A DNA stretch of 64,000 nucleotides from RPQJ01 sp044226195 (lineage in GTDB: Bacteria; Pseudomonadota; Gammaproteobacteria; Steroidobacterales; Steroidobacteraceae): positions 1-64,000 of the forward strand of contig JBGAHO010000003.1 of assembly GCA_044226195.1 (NCBI GenBank), written 5' to 3'. This document shows positions 16,569 through 25,027 of the stretch, in pieces; the first letter of the stretch is position 1; each line of letters begins with the position of its first letter. The notes beneath the pieces are model-generated. The model was not told the origin of the DNA, ran no database searches, and saw only the letters and a program-made list of their open reading frames with translations. The position numbers and the translations under genes are program-made.

Positions 16569-17423
16569 GTGGCCGAATTCCTCGACCTGCCGACCGCGAT
16601 CGCCCGCACCGTCCGGGACGGCGACACGCTGGCGATCGAAGGCTTCACGCACCTCATTCCCTATGCGGCCGGTCACGAGGTGATCCGGCAGGGGCGCAGC
16701 GACCTGACGCTCGTGCGCATGACGCCCGACATCCTCTACGACCAGATGATCGGCATGGGGATGGTGAAGAAGCTCCGCTTCTCCTGGGGCGGCAATCCGG
16801 GCGTGGGCTCGCTGCACCGGTTTCGCGAGGCGGTGGAGCAGGGCTGGCCGCGGCCGCTCGAGATCGAAGAGCACGCGCATGCCGCGATGGCACTGGCCTA
16901 CCAGGCGGGCGCCTCCAACCTGCCGTTCGCCGTGTTGCGTGGCTACATCGGGACCGATCACCCGAAGGTGAACGACAACATCCGCGAGATCACGTGTCCG
17001 TTCTCGGGTGAGAAGCTCGCCGCGGTCGCCGCCATTCGGCCCGACGTGGCGATCATCCACGCGCAGAAGGCGGACCGCGCGGGCAACGTGCTGCTCGAAG
17101 GCATCGTCGGCGTGCAGCGCGAAGCGGTGCTCGCCGCGCAGCGCTCGGTGGTGACGGTGGAGGAGATCGTCGACGACTTCGGGCCGCGCAGTCCCAATAC
17201 GCCGATCCTGCCGTCGTGGGTCGTCACCTGCATCGCGCACGTGCCGGGCGGCGCGTTTCCTTCGTACGCCCACGGCTACTACCCGCGCCACAACGGCTTC
17301 TATCTTGCGTGGGACGAGATCGCGCGCGACCGCGCGCGTTTCCAGGCGTGGATGGAGAAGTTCGTGCTCAACCGCACGACCGTGCTCGGGCCCGAGTGCC
17401 TCGACGAGGCGCCGCAACCGTGA
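16569..17423 (+). CDS. CoA-transferase subunit alpha (GctA/family I-like)
   Basis: A 284-residue family I CoA-transferase alpha subunit. It opens with LDLPTAIARTVRDGDTLAIE and has GFTHLIPYAAGHEVIRQG, the equivalent of the CoA-binding glycine region, and later HAQKADRAGNVLLEG, the conserved closing part of the domain. With the next gene it forms a heteromeric enzyme moving CoA between acyl groups, or hydrolysing a ring-opened acyl-CoA as in the IpdAB branch. The start is GTG, eight bases after the CorA-type gene. Its stop overlaps the beta subunit GTG. Confidence 0.85.
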   Translation: MAEFLDLPTAIARTVRDGDTLAIEGFTHLIPYAAGHEVIRQGRSDLTLVRMTPDILYDQMIGMGMVKKLRFSWGGNPGVGSLHRFREAVEQGWPRPLEIEEHAHAAMALAYQAGASNLPFAVLRGYIGTDHPKVNDNIREITCPFSGEKLAAVAAIRPDVAIIHAQKADRAGNVLLEGIVGVQREAVLAAQRSVVTVEEIVDDFGPRSPNTPILPSWVVTCIAHVPGGAFPSYAHGYYPRHNGFYLAWDEIARDRARFQAWMEKFVLNRTTVLGPECLDEAPQP

Positions 17424-18193
17424 GCACCGCGCCGGCGACCCGCGCGGAGATGATGATCGTCGCGGCCGCGCGCGCGCTGAAGAACGACGACGTGTGCTTC
17501 GTCGGCATCGGTGCCCCGTCGGCAGCCTGCAATCTCGCGCGTCTCACGCACGCGCCGGACATCGTGCTGATCTACGAGTCCGGCACGATCGGCACCCGGC
17601 CGAACGTGCTGCCGCTGTCGATCGGCGACGGCGAACTGTGCGACACCGCGCTGACGACCGTCCCGGTGCCTGAGATGTTCGCGTACTGGCTGCAGGGTGG
17701 GCGCATCACCGTCGGCTTCCTCGGCGGCGCGCAGCTCGACCGCCACGCCAACATCAACACGACGGTGGTCGGCGACTATGCGCAGCCGAAGGTGCGCCTG
17801 CCGGGCGGTGGCGGCGCCCCCGAAATCGCCTCGCACTGCCGTGAGACGTTCATCACGATGGCCATGAGTCCGCGCACGTTCGTCGCGTCGCTGCCGTTCG
17901 TGACCTCGTTCGGCCACGGCCGCGGCGGCGGTCACCGCCGCGAGCTGGGCCTCGCGACCGCGGGGCCGACCCGGGTGATCACCGACCTGTGCGTGCTCGA
18001 GCCGGATTCCGAGACGAAGGAGCTGACCGTCACGGCGCTGCATCCGGGGGTCACGGTCGACGAAGTTGTCGCCGCGTGCGGCTGGCCGGTCCAGTTCGTC
18101 GACTCGCCGGCCGTGATGGCCGCGCCTTCGCCGCTCGAGCTCGGGACGCTGCGCGACCTGCAGGAGCGCACGCGTATCGCGCACGGCGGCTAG
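17420..18193 (+). CDS. CoA-transferase subunit beta
   Basis: A 257-residue beta subunit. It begins at a GTG overlapping the alpha stop (GTGA), a standard coupling for heteromeric partners. Glu53 in LIYESGTIGTR is at the position of the catalytic glutamate of glutaconate CoA-transferase beta, which forms the glutamyl-CoA intermediate. Further conserved blocks are GFLGGAQLDRHANINTT and LPGGGGAPEIA. The substrate is not determined by sequence; glutaconate, 3-oxoacids or steroid-derived acids are options in this family. Confidence 0.85.
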   Translation: MSTAPATRAEMMIVAAARALKNDDVCFVGIGAPSAACNLARLTHAPDIVLIYESGTIGTRPNVLPLSIGDGELCDTALTTVPVPEMFAYWLQGGRITVGFLGGAQLDRHANINTTVVGDYAQPKVRLPGGGGAPEIASHCRETFITMAMSPRTFVASLPFVTSFGHGRGGGHRRELGLATAGPTRVITDLCVLEPDSETKELTVTALHPGVTVDEVVAACGWPVQFVDSPAVMAAPSPLELGTLRDLQERTRIAHGG

Positions 18194-18209
18194 CCGCCGA
18201 AGGCCGCCC

Positions 18210-19355
18210 GTGGATCCGGCCAGCGCGAACGAACCCCGGCTGCTGTGCGGCGGCACGGCTGCGTACGCACGTATGTGCGAGCGCATCGAGCAGGCCCGAG
18301 CCGCCGTGGACCTCGAGACCTACGTCTATGCCGACGACGAGGTCGGTGCCCGGTTTCGCGACGCGCTGGTGCGTGCCGCGCGTCGAGGTGTCCGGGTGCG
18401 TGTCCTGGTCGACGCCTTCGGCTCGGAGGCACTGCCCGACGACTTCTTCGCGCCGCTGCTCGCGGCGGGCGGCGAGTCCCGACGCTTCAACCCGCGTCCG
18501 CTGCTGCGCCTCAGCTTCCGCAACCACCGCAAGCTCCTGCGCTGCGACGATGTCGCGTTCGTGGGGGGCCTGAACGTCGCGTCCGAGTACGACGGAGACG
18601 GAATCGAGCGCGGCTGGCGGGATTTCGCGCTGGAGGTCGAAGGCGCGGCGGCCGGCCAGCTCGCGGCGAGTTTCGAACGCATGTGGCACCTCGCGCCCTT
18701 TGGCCGGACGCAGGTGCGCGAATTCTGGCGACGGGTACCCGCTGCGATCCGGGACGACGGAGCCTCCGCGGCCGATCCGCGCGTCCGCGTGCTGCTCTCC
18801 GGACCAGGCTGCCGGACGGCCGAACTGCGCCGGCAGCTCGCGCTCGACATCCGGCAGGCGCGCCACTGCTGCGCCTGGGCCGCCTACCTGTTGATTTCGC
18901 GACGCCTGTTGCGCGCGATGGCCGCGTCCGCGCGCCTCGGCCGCATGGAACTGCTGATGGGTCGCCGGTCGGACGTCGCCGTGTCGCGCTGGGCGAGCGA
19001 GCGGCAGTTCGGGTCGCTGCTGCGACGGCGCGTGCGGCTGTTCCTCTACGAACCGCAGATCGTGCATGCGAAGGTCGTCGTCGCCGACGACATCGTCTAC
19101 GTCGGGTCCGCGAACCTCGACATCCGCAGCCTGCGCATCAACTACGAGCTGTCGCTGCGGATCGATTCAGCTGCGCTCGCGGCGCGCCTGCGCGGCGAGT
19201 TCGCCGACGATTGCCGCCGCGCCGAGGCGCTCGACCTCGCGGGCTGGAAGCGCGGGCGACGCTGGTGGCACGCGTTGCGCTCTTACCTCGCCTGGCTGCT
19301 GCTCGCGCGCGTCGATCCCTTCGTCGCCGACCGGAATTTCCGCTCGCTGCTCTGA
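18210..19355 (+). CDS. Phospholipase D-family enzyme, cardiolipin synthase-like
   Basis: A 381-residue protein with two HKD motifs: HRKLLRCDD followed by VAFVGGLNVASEY, and HAKVVVADDIVYVGSANLD. The second ends in SANLD as in cardiolipin synthases (ClsB/ClsC). There is no N-terminal membrane pair, so it resembles the ClsB/YbhO type that joins phosphatidylglycerol or other donors into cardiolipin at the membrane surface. The C-terminal 25 residues contain a hydrophobic stretch (SYLAWLLLARVDPF) that could bind membrane. The start codon is GTG. It follows the CoA-transferase pair by 16 bases and converges on the YbjQ-type gene. Confidence 0.85.
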   Translation: MDPASANEPRLLCGGTAAYARMCERIEQARAAVDLETYVYADDEVGARFRDALVRAARRGVRVRVLVDAFGSEALPDDFFAPLLAAGGESRRFNPRPLLRLSFRNHRKLLRCDDVAFVGGLNVASEYDGDGIERGWRDFALEVEGAAAGQLAASFERMWHLAPFGRTQVREFWRRVPAAIRDDGASAADPRVRVLLSGPGCRTAELRRQLALDIRQARHCCAWAAYLLISRRLLRAMAASARLGRMELLMGRRSDVAVSRWASERQFGSLLRRRVRLFLYEPQIVHAKVVVADDIVYVGSANLDIRSLRINYELSLRIDSAALAARLRGEFADDCRRAEALDLAGWKRGRRWWHALRSYLAWLLLARVDPFVADRNFRSLL

Positions 19356-19371
19356 CGCGCCGCCCGCCCAC

Positions 19372-19701
19372 CTAGGGCTGGGCCGCGACGACGACCGCCG
19401 TCCCGCTCGCCGACACCATCAGCATGCCATTCGCCTGGCCGAGCACCTCGTAGTCGAGGTCGATGCCGACGACGGCATTCGCGCCCATCTCTGCGGCGCG
19501 CTGCTGCAGTTCCGCGAGTGCGATGTCACGCGCGCGCTGCAATTCACGCTCGTAGGTGCCGGAGCGTCCGCCCACCAGGTCGCGGATGCCGGCGAACAGG
19601 TCCTTGAAGACGTTCGCGCCCAGGATCGCCTCGCCGGCCACCACGCCGCAGTAGCGGGTGATGCGCTGGCCGTCGAAGGAAGGCGTGGTCGTGATCTGCA
19701 T
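19372..19701 (-). CDS. YbjQ/UPF0145 family protein
   Basis: A 109-residue protein matching the YbjQ family over its whole length: it starts MQITTTPSFDGQRITRYCG, has VVAGEAILGANVFKDLFAGI, a central GGRSGTYERELQRARDIA and ends with the strand pair NAVVGIDLDYEVLG and MVSASGTAVVV. Family members form pentameric beta/alpha rings; their function is not established, although metal or heme binding has been proposed for relatives. The frame is open far upstream, but the family start is the ATG at 19701. Confidence 0.9.
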   Translation of the reverse strand: MQITTTPSFDGQRITRYCGVVAGEAILGANVFKDLFAGIRDLVGGRSGTYERELQRARDIALAELQQRAAEMGANAVVGIDLDYEVLGQANGMLMVSASGTAVVVAAQP

Positions 19702-19949
19702 GTCGTTCCTCGTCACCGCGCACCGTGCGCGGATGTGCCGACAGCATGCATCGAGCATTCTGCGATGCGCGTCTTCTCGCCTGCATTCGTCGCGCGCCAG
19801 CCACGGTTCGGCACGTTGTCGGCGAATGCCGACGAGGATCGCGGTCGTGGTGCGGCCGACGATACGATGCGACCGTTTGGGTTGCAGTCGTGCTTGACGC
19901 CTCGTCGGCACCGGTAGACGCTGAAATCGCACCCGAACGAAGACGTGCC

Positions 19950-20762
19950 ATGCCCGCGTCCACTCCCGCCCGTCGCAACAACGTTCACGTGCGTGGTTCG
20001 ATGCTCGCGCCCCGCGCGATCGTCTTCGTGCACGGCTTCGGCACCGACCAGCAGGCCTGGCGAGAGGTGGCCGCAACCTTCGAGCGCGATTGGCGAGTCG
20101 TGCTGCTCGACAACGTCGGCAGCGGCGGTACGCCGCCCGAGGCGTTCGCCCAGCATCGCTATCTCGACCTCGAGCGCTACGCCTGCGACCTGCGCGAAGT
20201 CTGCGTCGAACTCGGCCTGCGAGAGGTCGTGCTGGTCGGCCATTCCATGGGCGCCATGATCTGCGTGCTGGCCGCCACGCAGGACCTGGAGTTGGCCTCG
20301 CACCTCGTCCTGGTCGGCGGTTCGCCGCGTTACCTCGACGACACGGACTATCGCGGCGGCTTCACGCGCAAGGATCTCGACGACATCTATCGTGCCATGG
20401 ACACGGCTTACCACGACTGGGCGGACGCCAGTGCGCCGGTGATCATGGGCAACCCGGACCGTCCGCAGCTGGCGCGGACCTTTGCCCAGACACTCAAGTC
20501 GATTCCGGCGGATCGCGCGCTCACGATGCTGTGCTCGATCCTGCAATCCGATCACCGCTCGCGGCTCGCGCAGGTCCGTTGTCCCACGCTGATCGTGCAG
20601 TCGCGCGCGGATCCGTTCGTCCCGCTCGATGTGGCGGAATACATGCAGCGCGCCATCGAGGGGAGCCGCCTGCGGGTGATCGAAGCGGACGGGCACCTGC
20701 CCCATGTCAGTGCACCGGCACAGGTGACGGCCGTCATTCGAGGCTTCGTGGACTCCGCCTGA
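19950..20762 (+). CDS. RsbQ-like alpha/beta hydrolase
   Basis: A 270-residue cytoplasmic hydrolase closest in layout to RsbQ of Bacillus and to the D14/KAI2 receptors of plants. It shows FVHGFGTDQQAWREVAATFE, DNVGSGGTPPEAF, the elbow VGHSMGAMI with the nucleophile Ser, the acid in QSRADPFVP and the catalytic His in DGHLPHVSAP. RsbQ makes or senses a small hydrophobic molecule and activates the PAS-phosphatase RsbP. Here no RsbP is seen; the next gene is a membrane chemoreceptor. The frame is open from 19725, but ATG 19950 matches the family start. Confidence 0.82.
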   Translation: MPASTPARRNNVHVRGSMLAPRAIVFVHGFGTDQQAWREVAATFERDWRVVLLDNVGSGGTPPEAFAQHRYLDLERYACDLREVCVELGLREVVLVGHSMGAMICVLAATQDLELASHLVLVGGSPRYLDDTDYRGGFTRKDLDDIYRAMDTAYHDWADASAPVIMGNPDRPQLARTFAQTLKSIPADRALTMLCSILQSDHRSRLAQVRCPTLIVQSRADPFVPLDVAEYMQRAIEGSRLRVIEADGHLPHVSAPAQVTAVIRGFVDSA

Positions 20763-20834
20763 TCGCAGCGCGGCCTCGAGGTCCGGGCGGCCGTCCGCAA
20801 CGATTCTCATTGCGGCAATCCTCACCAGCCGTAC

Positions 20835-20861
20835 TCAAGTTCCATCGTTCCCTGCCGACCC
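20835..20861 (+). promoter_or_regulatory. Sigma-28 (FliA)-like promoter of the chemoreceptor gene
   Basis: TCAAGTTC at 20835-20842, exactly 11 bases, then GCCGACCC at 20854-20861. The FliA consensus is TAAAGTTT, 11 bases, GCCGATAA, so six and five of eight positions agree and the spacing is ideal. It lies 65 bases before the chemoreceptor ATG, as expected for a class 3 flagellar gene. Confidence 0.6.
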
Positions 20862-20914
20862 AATCCATGAATGGCCGTATGCCGCGCTTCCGCGGCCCCG
20901 GCCGGGTCGCGTTC

Positions 20915-20920
20915 GGGGAG
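20915..20920 (+). promoter_or_regulatory. Shine-Dalgarno fixing the chemoreceptor start
   Basis: GGGGAG six bases before ATG 20927. The earlier in-frame ATGs at 20867 and 20879 have no such signal, and 20867 lies at the predicted transcription start. Confidence 0.5.
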
Positions 20921-20926
20921 ATCGTC

Positions 20927-23107
20927 ATGGCAGTCCGTCCGGTCCAGGCAGTGCGCGCGAGCGAGCCCGTCGCCGCACAGCGCCGTTTCTCACTGCGCCT
21001 CACGCATCGCGTCGGCATCCTCGTGCTGCTCTGCATCACGTCGCTGGTCGGCGCCTGCGTCACCTTTTCCTTCATCGACCGGCAGAACCTGCTCGAAGAC
21101 CGACTGATGAAGACGCGCGATCTCGTCGCGAGCGCCCACAGTCTCGTGCAGCACTACTACGAACTGTCGCAGCAGGGCGTGATGACGGAGGCCGACGCGA
21201 AGGCCGCGGCGCTGAAGGCGCTGGAGTCGATGCGCTACGAGGGCAACGGCTATTTCTGGGTCAACGACATGGAACCGCGGATGATCATGCATCCGTTCAC
21301 CAAGGAGCTCGAAGGCAAGAGCCTGGTCGACTACCGGGATCCGAACGGCGCGGCCCCGTTCGTGCAGATGGTCGACGTGGTGCGCGCGTCGGGCGAAGGC
21401 AAGGTCAACTACGTGTGGAAGAAGGGCGCCACGGCGGTGGTCGCGCCGAAGATCTCGTACGTGAAGGGCTTCGCACCCTGGGGCTGGGTGGTCGGCTCGG
21501 GTACCTACGTGGACGACGTGGACGCGGCGCTGCTCGCGCAGGCTCGTCACTTCGCCTGGATCGTCGTCGTCAACCTGGTCGTGCTGGGCCTCATCGCGTG
21601 GTTCATCGCGCGCGGCATCACCCGGCCGGTCAACCAGGCCGTCGACATCGCGCATCGCCTCGCGAGTGGCGACACGACGGTCGACGTGCAGCCCGGCGGC
21701 AGCGACGAGATCGGCCAGCTGCTCACCTCGATGCACGAGATGGTCGAGTCGAACCGCGCGGCGGCCCAGCTCGTCGAGCAGTACGCGTCCGGCAACCTCA
21801 CGACCGACGTGCCGATCCGCTCCGATCAGGACCAGCTGATGCGCTCGCTCGCGGCGCTGGTCGCCTCGATGCGGGACGTCTCCGCCCTCGCGATGCGGGT
21901 GGCGGAAGGCGACCTCGAGGTCCAGGTGACGGTGCGCTCCGCGCAGGACGACCTGATGCGTGCGCTCGGCAGCATGGTCGCCTCGATGCGCGAGGTGACA
22001 CGGGTGTCGAAGAAGATCGCCGAGGGCGATCTCGACGTCGAGGTGCGCGAGCGCTCGGGCAAGGACGAGCTGATGCGCGCCCTGCGCGGCATGGTGGACT
22101 CGATGCAGGGCGTCACGAAGCTCGCCGAACGCATGGCGCGGGGCGACTTCGAGGTGGACGTGCAGCTGCGCTCGGACAAGGACTGCCTGATGCGCGCGCT
22201 CGCGGCCCTGGTCGACTCGATGAAACAGGTCTCCTCGCTCGCGCAGAGCGTGGCGCACGGCGAACTCGGCCTCGACGTGCGGCCGCGTTCGGCGGAAGAC
22301 GAGCTGATGCACGCCTTCGGCGAGATGACGTCGCAGCTGCAGCAGGTCGTGCGCGGCGTGAAGGCCGTCGCCGACGACGTGGGCGGCGGCAGCCTCGCGC
22401 TGACGGCCAGCTCCCAGACCCTGAGCGACGACGCGGGTGAACAGGCGCTGAGCGCCCGCGAGGTCTCCGACTCCGTGGACCGCATCACCGCCAGCATCCA
22501 CCGCAACACGCGCAATTCCACCGAGACGGAGGAGATCGCGAACCGCGCCGCGGCCGACGCCCTGCGCGGCGGCCAGGCCTTCGAAGACGCCGTGCACGCG
22601 CTGCGGCAGATCGTCGCGCGCATCGGCGTGGTGGAGGACATCGCCCGCCAGACCAACCTGCTCGCGCTCAACGCGGCGACCGAGGCGGCACGCGCGGGCG
22701 AGCAGGGACGCGGCTTCGCGGTGGTCGCGGCGGAAGTGCGCACGCTGGCCGAACGCAGCCGCACGGCGGCCGCCGAGATCAACGAGCTGTCGCGCTCGAG
22801 CGTGGACGTGGCGCAGCGCGCGCAGGGACTGCTGCTCGAGATGGTGCCGAACATCCAGCGCACCGCGAGCCTCGTGCACGACATCGCGGTGGCCTGCGGC
22901 GAGCAGGACTCGAGTGTCGTGCAGATCAAGGGCGCCATCGACCGGCTCGACGGGGTGATGCAGCGCAATGCCTCGACCACCGACAGCATCTCCACGACGG
23001 CCACCCAGCTCGCGACCGACGCCGAGCACCTGGCACGCCTGGTGGAGTTCTTCCGGCTGGGTGCGGAAGCGGCCCCGGCCGGCGCGTCGGTGAGCCGCGT
23101 CGCCTGA
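20927..23107 (+). CDS. Methyl-accepting chemotaxis protein with Cache domain and expanded HAMP array
   Basis: A 726-residue chemoreceptor. TM1 is near residues 28-48; a periplasmic single-Cache domain follows (GNGYFWVNDMEPRMIMHPF and KGFAPWGWVVGSGTYVDDV are hallmark segments); TM2 is near 208-228. After a first HAMP domain come five tandem units of 39 residues (period 117 bases), each built like LEVQV...DDLMRALGSMV...AEGD, reaching about residue 485. The signalling hairpin (ARQTNLLALNAATEAARAGE, then GRGFAVVAAEVRTLAERS) is near residues 570-615. There is no CheR-binding pentapeptide at the C terminus. The FliA-like promoter suggests expression with flagella. The ligand is unknown; Cache domains of this type often bind small organic acids. 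Confidence 0.92.
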   Translation: MAVRPVQAVRASEPVAAQRRFSLRLTHRVGILVLLCITSLVGACVTFSFIDRQNLLEDRLMKTRDLVASAHSLVQHYYELSQQGVMTEADAKAAALKALESMRYEGNGYFWVNDMEPRMIMHPFTKELEGKSLVDYRDPNGAAPFVQMVDVVRASGEGKVNYVWKKGATAVVAPKISYVKGFAPWGWVVGSGTYVDDVDAALLAQARHFAWIVVVNLVVLGLIAWFIARGITRPVNQAVDIAHRLASGDTTVDVQPGGSDEIGQLLTSMHEMVESNRAAAQLVEQYASGNLTTDVPIRSDQDQLMRSLAALVASMRDVSALAMRVAEGDLEVQVTVRSAQDDLMRALGSMVASMREVTRVSKKIAEGDLDVEVRERSGKDELMRALRGMVDSMQGVTKLAERMARGDFEVDVQLRSDKDCLMRALAALVDSMKQVSSLAQSVAHGELGLDVRPRSAEDELMHAFGEMTSQLQQVVRGVKAVADDVGGGSLALTASSQTLSDDAGEQALSAREVSDSVDRITASIHRNTRNSTETEEIANRAAADALRGGQAFEDAVHALRQIVARIGVVEDIARQTNLLALNAATEAARAGEQGRGFAVVAAEVRTLAERSRTAAAEINELSRSSVDVAQRAQGLLLEMVPNIQRTASLVHDIAVACGEQDSSVVQIKGAIDRLDGVMQRNASTTDSISTTATQLATDAEHLARLVEFFRLGAEAAPAGASVSRVA

Positions 23108-23192
23108 CGCGACCGGCCCGAAGCGCGCCGGACTGGACGCCGCCCGGCGCAATCTTCGACACTGGGGGCCCTGACGCCCCCGGTTGTGCCGC

Positions 23193-24476
23193 ATGGACTC
23201 GCTGCCCACCCTGCCTGCCCGACTCCCGACCTGTTTCTTCGCAGCGCTCGCGCTGGTCCCGCTCGCGGGGTGCGCGAAACTCGCGGCGATCAAGCAGCAG
23301 GCCGAACGGGTCGACAATGCCGCCAGCATCACGGGGCGGGTGACCACCGACGGCAAGTCCGAGAACGACGTGCTGGTCGCAGTGCTGCGCAAGCGCGGCG
23401 AGTCGACCCTCGCGCTGTATCGCGTCGTGCCGACGACCTCGGCCGGTGCGTTCTCGGTGCAGGTCCCGCCCGGCCACTACCTCGTCGCCGCGTTCATCGA
23501 CCGCAATCGGGACGGCCGGCACCAGCCGGACGAGCCGGGCGCGTTCTACGGCGAGCCGACCACGCTGACCATGGCCGAGCAGGGCTCGGAGCGCATCACG
23601 ATCCGCATCAACCCCGATTCGCGTCCGACCCTCGCCGGGGTGGAGGTCGATCGCACGCCGATCGTCGCGACGGGGGACGGCGTCGTCGCTCCGCTCAGCG
23701 ATCCGCGCTTCGATCCGGCGAACTACGCGGTGGGCCTGTGGCGTCCGCTCGACTTCCTCGCGTCACCGGGCGGCGGGCTGTACTTCCTGCAGGAATACGA
23801 CCCGAAGCGCGTGCCCGTGATCTTCGTGCACGGCATCGGCGACGGCCCGCGCCGCTGGCAGGCCGCGATCGACTCGCTGGACACGACCCGCTTCCAGCCG
23901 TGGGTGCTGTACTACCCGAGCGGCCTGCGGCTCGAGACGATCAGCAATTTCTTCGCCGGCACGGTGCACGAACTGCGGCGCCGCTACGGCTTCGTGCGGT
24001 TCGACGTGGTCGCGCACAGCATGGGCGGGCTCGTGACGCGCTCGTTCGTGCAGCGCCTCGCCGCGCATTACCCCGAGGACCTGCCGGCGTTGCGCCTCGT
24101 GATCACGGTCAACAGCCCGCAAGGGGGCATGCCGAGCGCCGCAAGCGGCGTGGAGTATTCGCCGATCGTGATCCCGTCGTGGCAGGACGTCGCGTCCGGC
24201 AGCGAGTTCCTCGCCAACCTCGACAAGCGGGGCTGGCCGGAGCAGGTGCCCCTGCACCTCGTGTTCTCGTACGACGGAGACGAGAACGGGGACGGCACGG
24301 TGGCGCTCGCGAGCCAGTTGCCCGCCGGGCTGCAGTCGGCCGCCGTGCGGCTGTATGGCTTCGAGGGGACGCATGTCTCGACGCTCGCGGACGGCCGGTT
24401 CCTCGGGCTGATGAACCAGTTGCTCGGCACGACGGTGGACACGCCGCCGGCCACGGCAGCCCGCCCCGCCCCCTGA
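23193..24476 (+). CDS. Lipoprotein alpha/beta hydrolase (lipase-like) with N-terminal beta domain
   Basis: A 427-residue protein starting MDSLPTLPARLPTCFFAALA with a lipobox ending LAGC. The first mature domain (residues 45-150) looks like a transthyretin-type beta sandwich: SITGRVTTDGKSENDVLVAV, then PPGHYLVAAFIDRNRDGRHQ. The catalytic domain has VPVIFVHGIGDGPRRWQ, the elbow VAHSMGGLVTRSFV and a C-terminal EGTHVSTLADG with a candidate catalytic His. DRNRDG and DGDENGDG loops may bind calcium. A secreted lipase or esterase anchored to the outer membrane is likely. An earlier TTG at 23184 is in frame, but ATG 23193 is preferred. Confidence 0.82.
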   Translation: MDSLPTLPARLPTCFFAALALVPLAGCAKLAAIKQQAERVDNAASITGRVTTDGKSENDVLVAVLRKRGESTLALYRVVPTTSAGAFSVQVPPGHYLVAAFIDRNRDGRHQPDEPGAFYGEPTTLTMAEQGSERITIRINPDSRPTLAGVEVDRTPIVATGDGVVAPLSDPRFDPANYAVGLWRPLDFLASPGGGLYFLQEYDPKRVPVIFVHGIGDGPRRWQAAIDSLDTTRFQPWVLYYPSGLRLETISNFFAGTVHELRRRYGFVRFDVVAHSMGGLVTRSFVQRLAAHYPEDLPALRLVITVNSPQGGMPSAASGVEYSPIVIPSWQDVASGSEFLANLDKRGWPEQVPLHLVFSYDGDENGDGTVALASQLPAGLQSAAVRLYGFEGTHVSTLADGRFLGLMNQLLGTTVDTPPATAARPAP

Positions 24477-24550
24477 CGGGCGGGTGAAGCCCCGGCCCCG
24501 ATCTGCGATACTGCCGCTCCGATTGCTCCGGCCCCGAGGGCCCTGCCGCC

Positions 24551-24979
24551 ATGACTGACCCGGCCGCCGCCGGCGCCACCGCGCTGCGCGAACCCGATCC
24601 GTCGCTGGTCCAATACACGCACTGGATGTATGCCCTGCACGCGCTGAGCGCGTTCATCGGCATCGCCGGCTCGTGGGCGATCGTCACCGCGTTCGTGTTC
24701 GGCGTGCCTTCGATCATCGCGGTCGTCATGAACTATGCGCGGCGTGACGACGCCCGCGGCACGTGGCTCGAGTCGCACTTCGCCTGGCAGCTGAGCACCT
24801 TCTGGCGCGCGATGCTGTGGATGGTCGTGCTCGGCGTGCTCGGCGCGCTGTTCGCCATCACGCTGATCGGCATCCCGATCGCGATCCTGCTCTACCTCGG
24901 CCTGATCCCGCTCGGCCTCTGGGCCGTCTACCGCATCGTCCGCGGCTGGCTGAAGCTCCGGGACGGTCGCGAGCCCTGA
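24551..24979 (+). CDS. DUF4870 family membrane protein
   Basis: A 142-residue inner-membrane protein with four predicted hydrophobic segments (ALHALSAFIGIAGSWAIVTA, VPSIIAVVMNYARR, RAMLWMVVLGVLGALFAITL and IPIAILLYLGLIPLGLWAVY). The pattern, including ESHFAWQLSTFW between helices 2 and 3, matches DUF4870/YidH-like small membrane proteins of unknown function. GAGGG at 24536-24540 precedes the ATG. The slyD gene begins 48 bases downstream in the same direction. Confidence 0.8.
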   Translation: MTDPAAAGATALREPDPSLVQYTHWMYALHALSAFIGIAGSWAIVTAFVFGVPSIIAVVMNYARRDDARGTWLESHFAWQLSTFWRAMLWMVVLGVLGALFAITLIGIPIAILLYLGLIPLGLWAVYRIVRGWLKLRDGREP

Positions 24980-25027
24980 GCGCGACCGACCGCTTTCCTC
25001 TTACCTTCCACACCTACGGGCATCGTC

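Noticed and set aside
18185..18198. 14-bp perfect palindrome GGCGGCTAGCCGCC at the end of the CoA-transferase beta gene
   Set aside because: No loop or T-tract, contains the stop codon and coding bases; likely chance in G+C-rich DNA.
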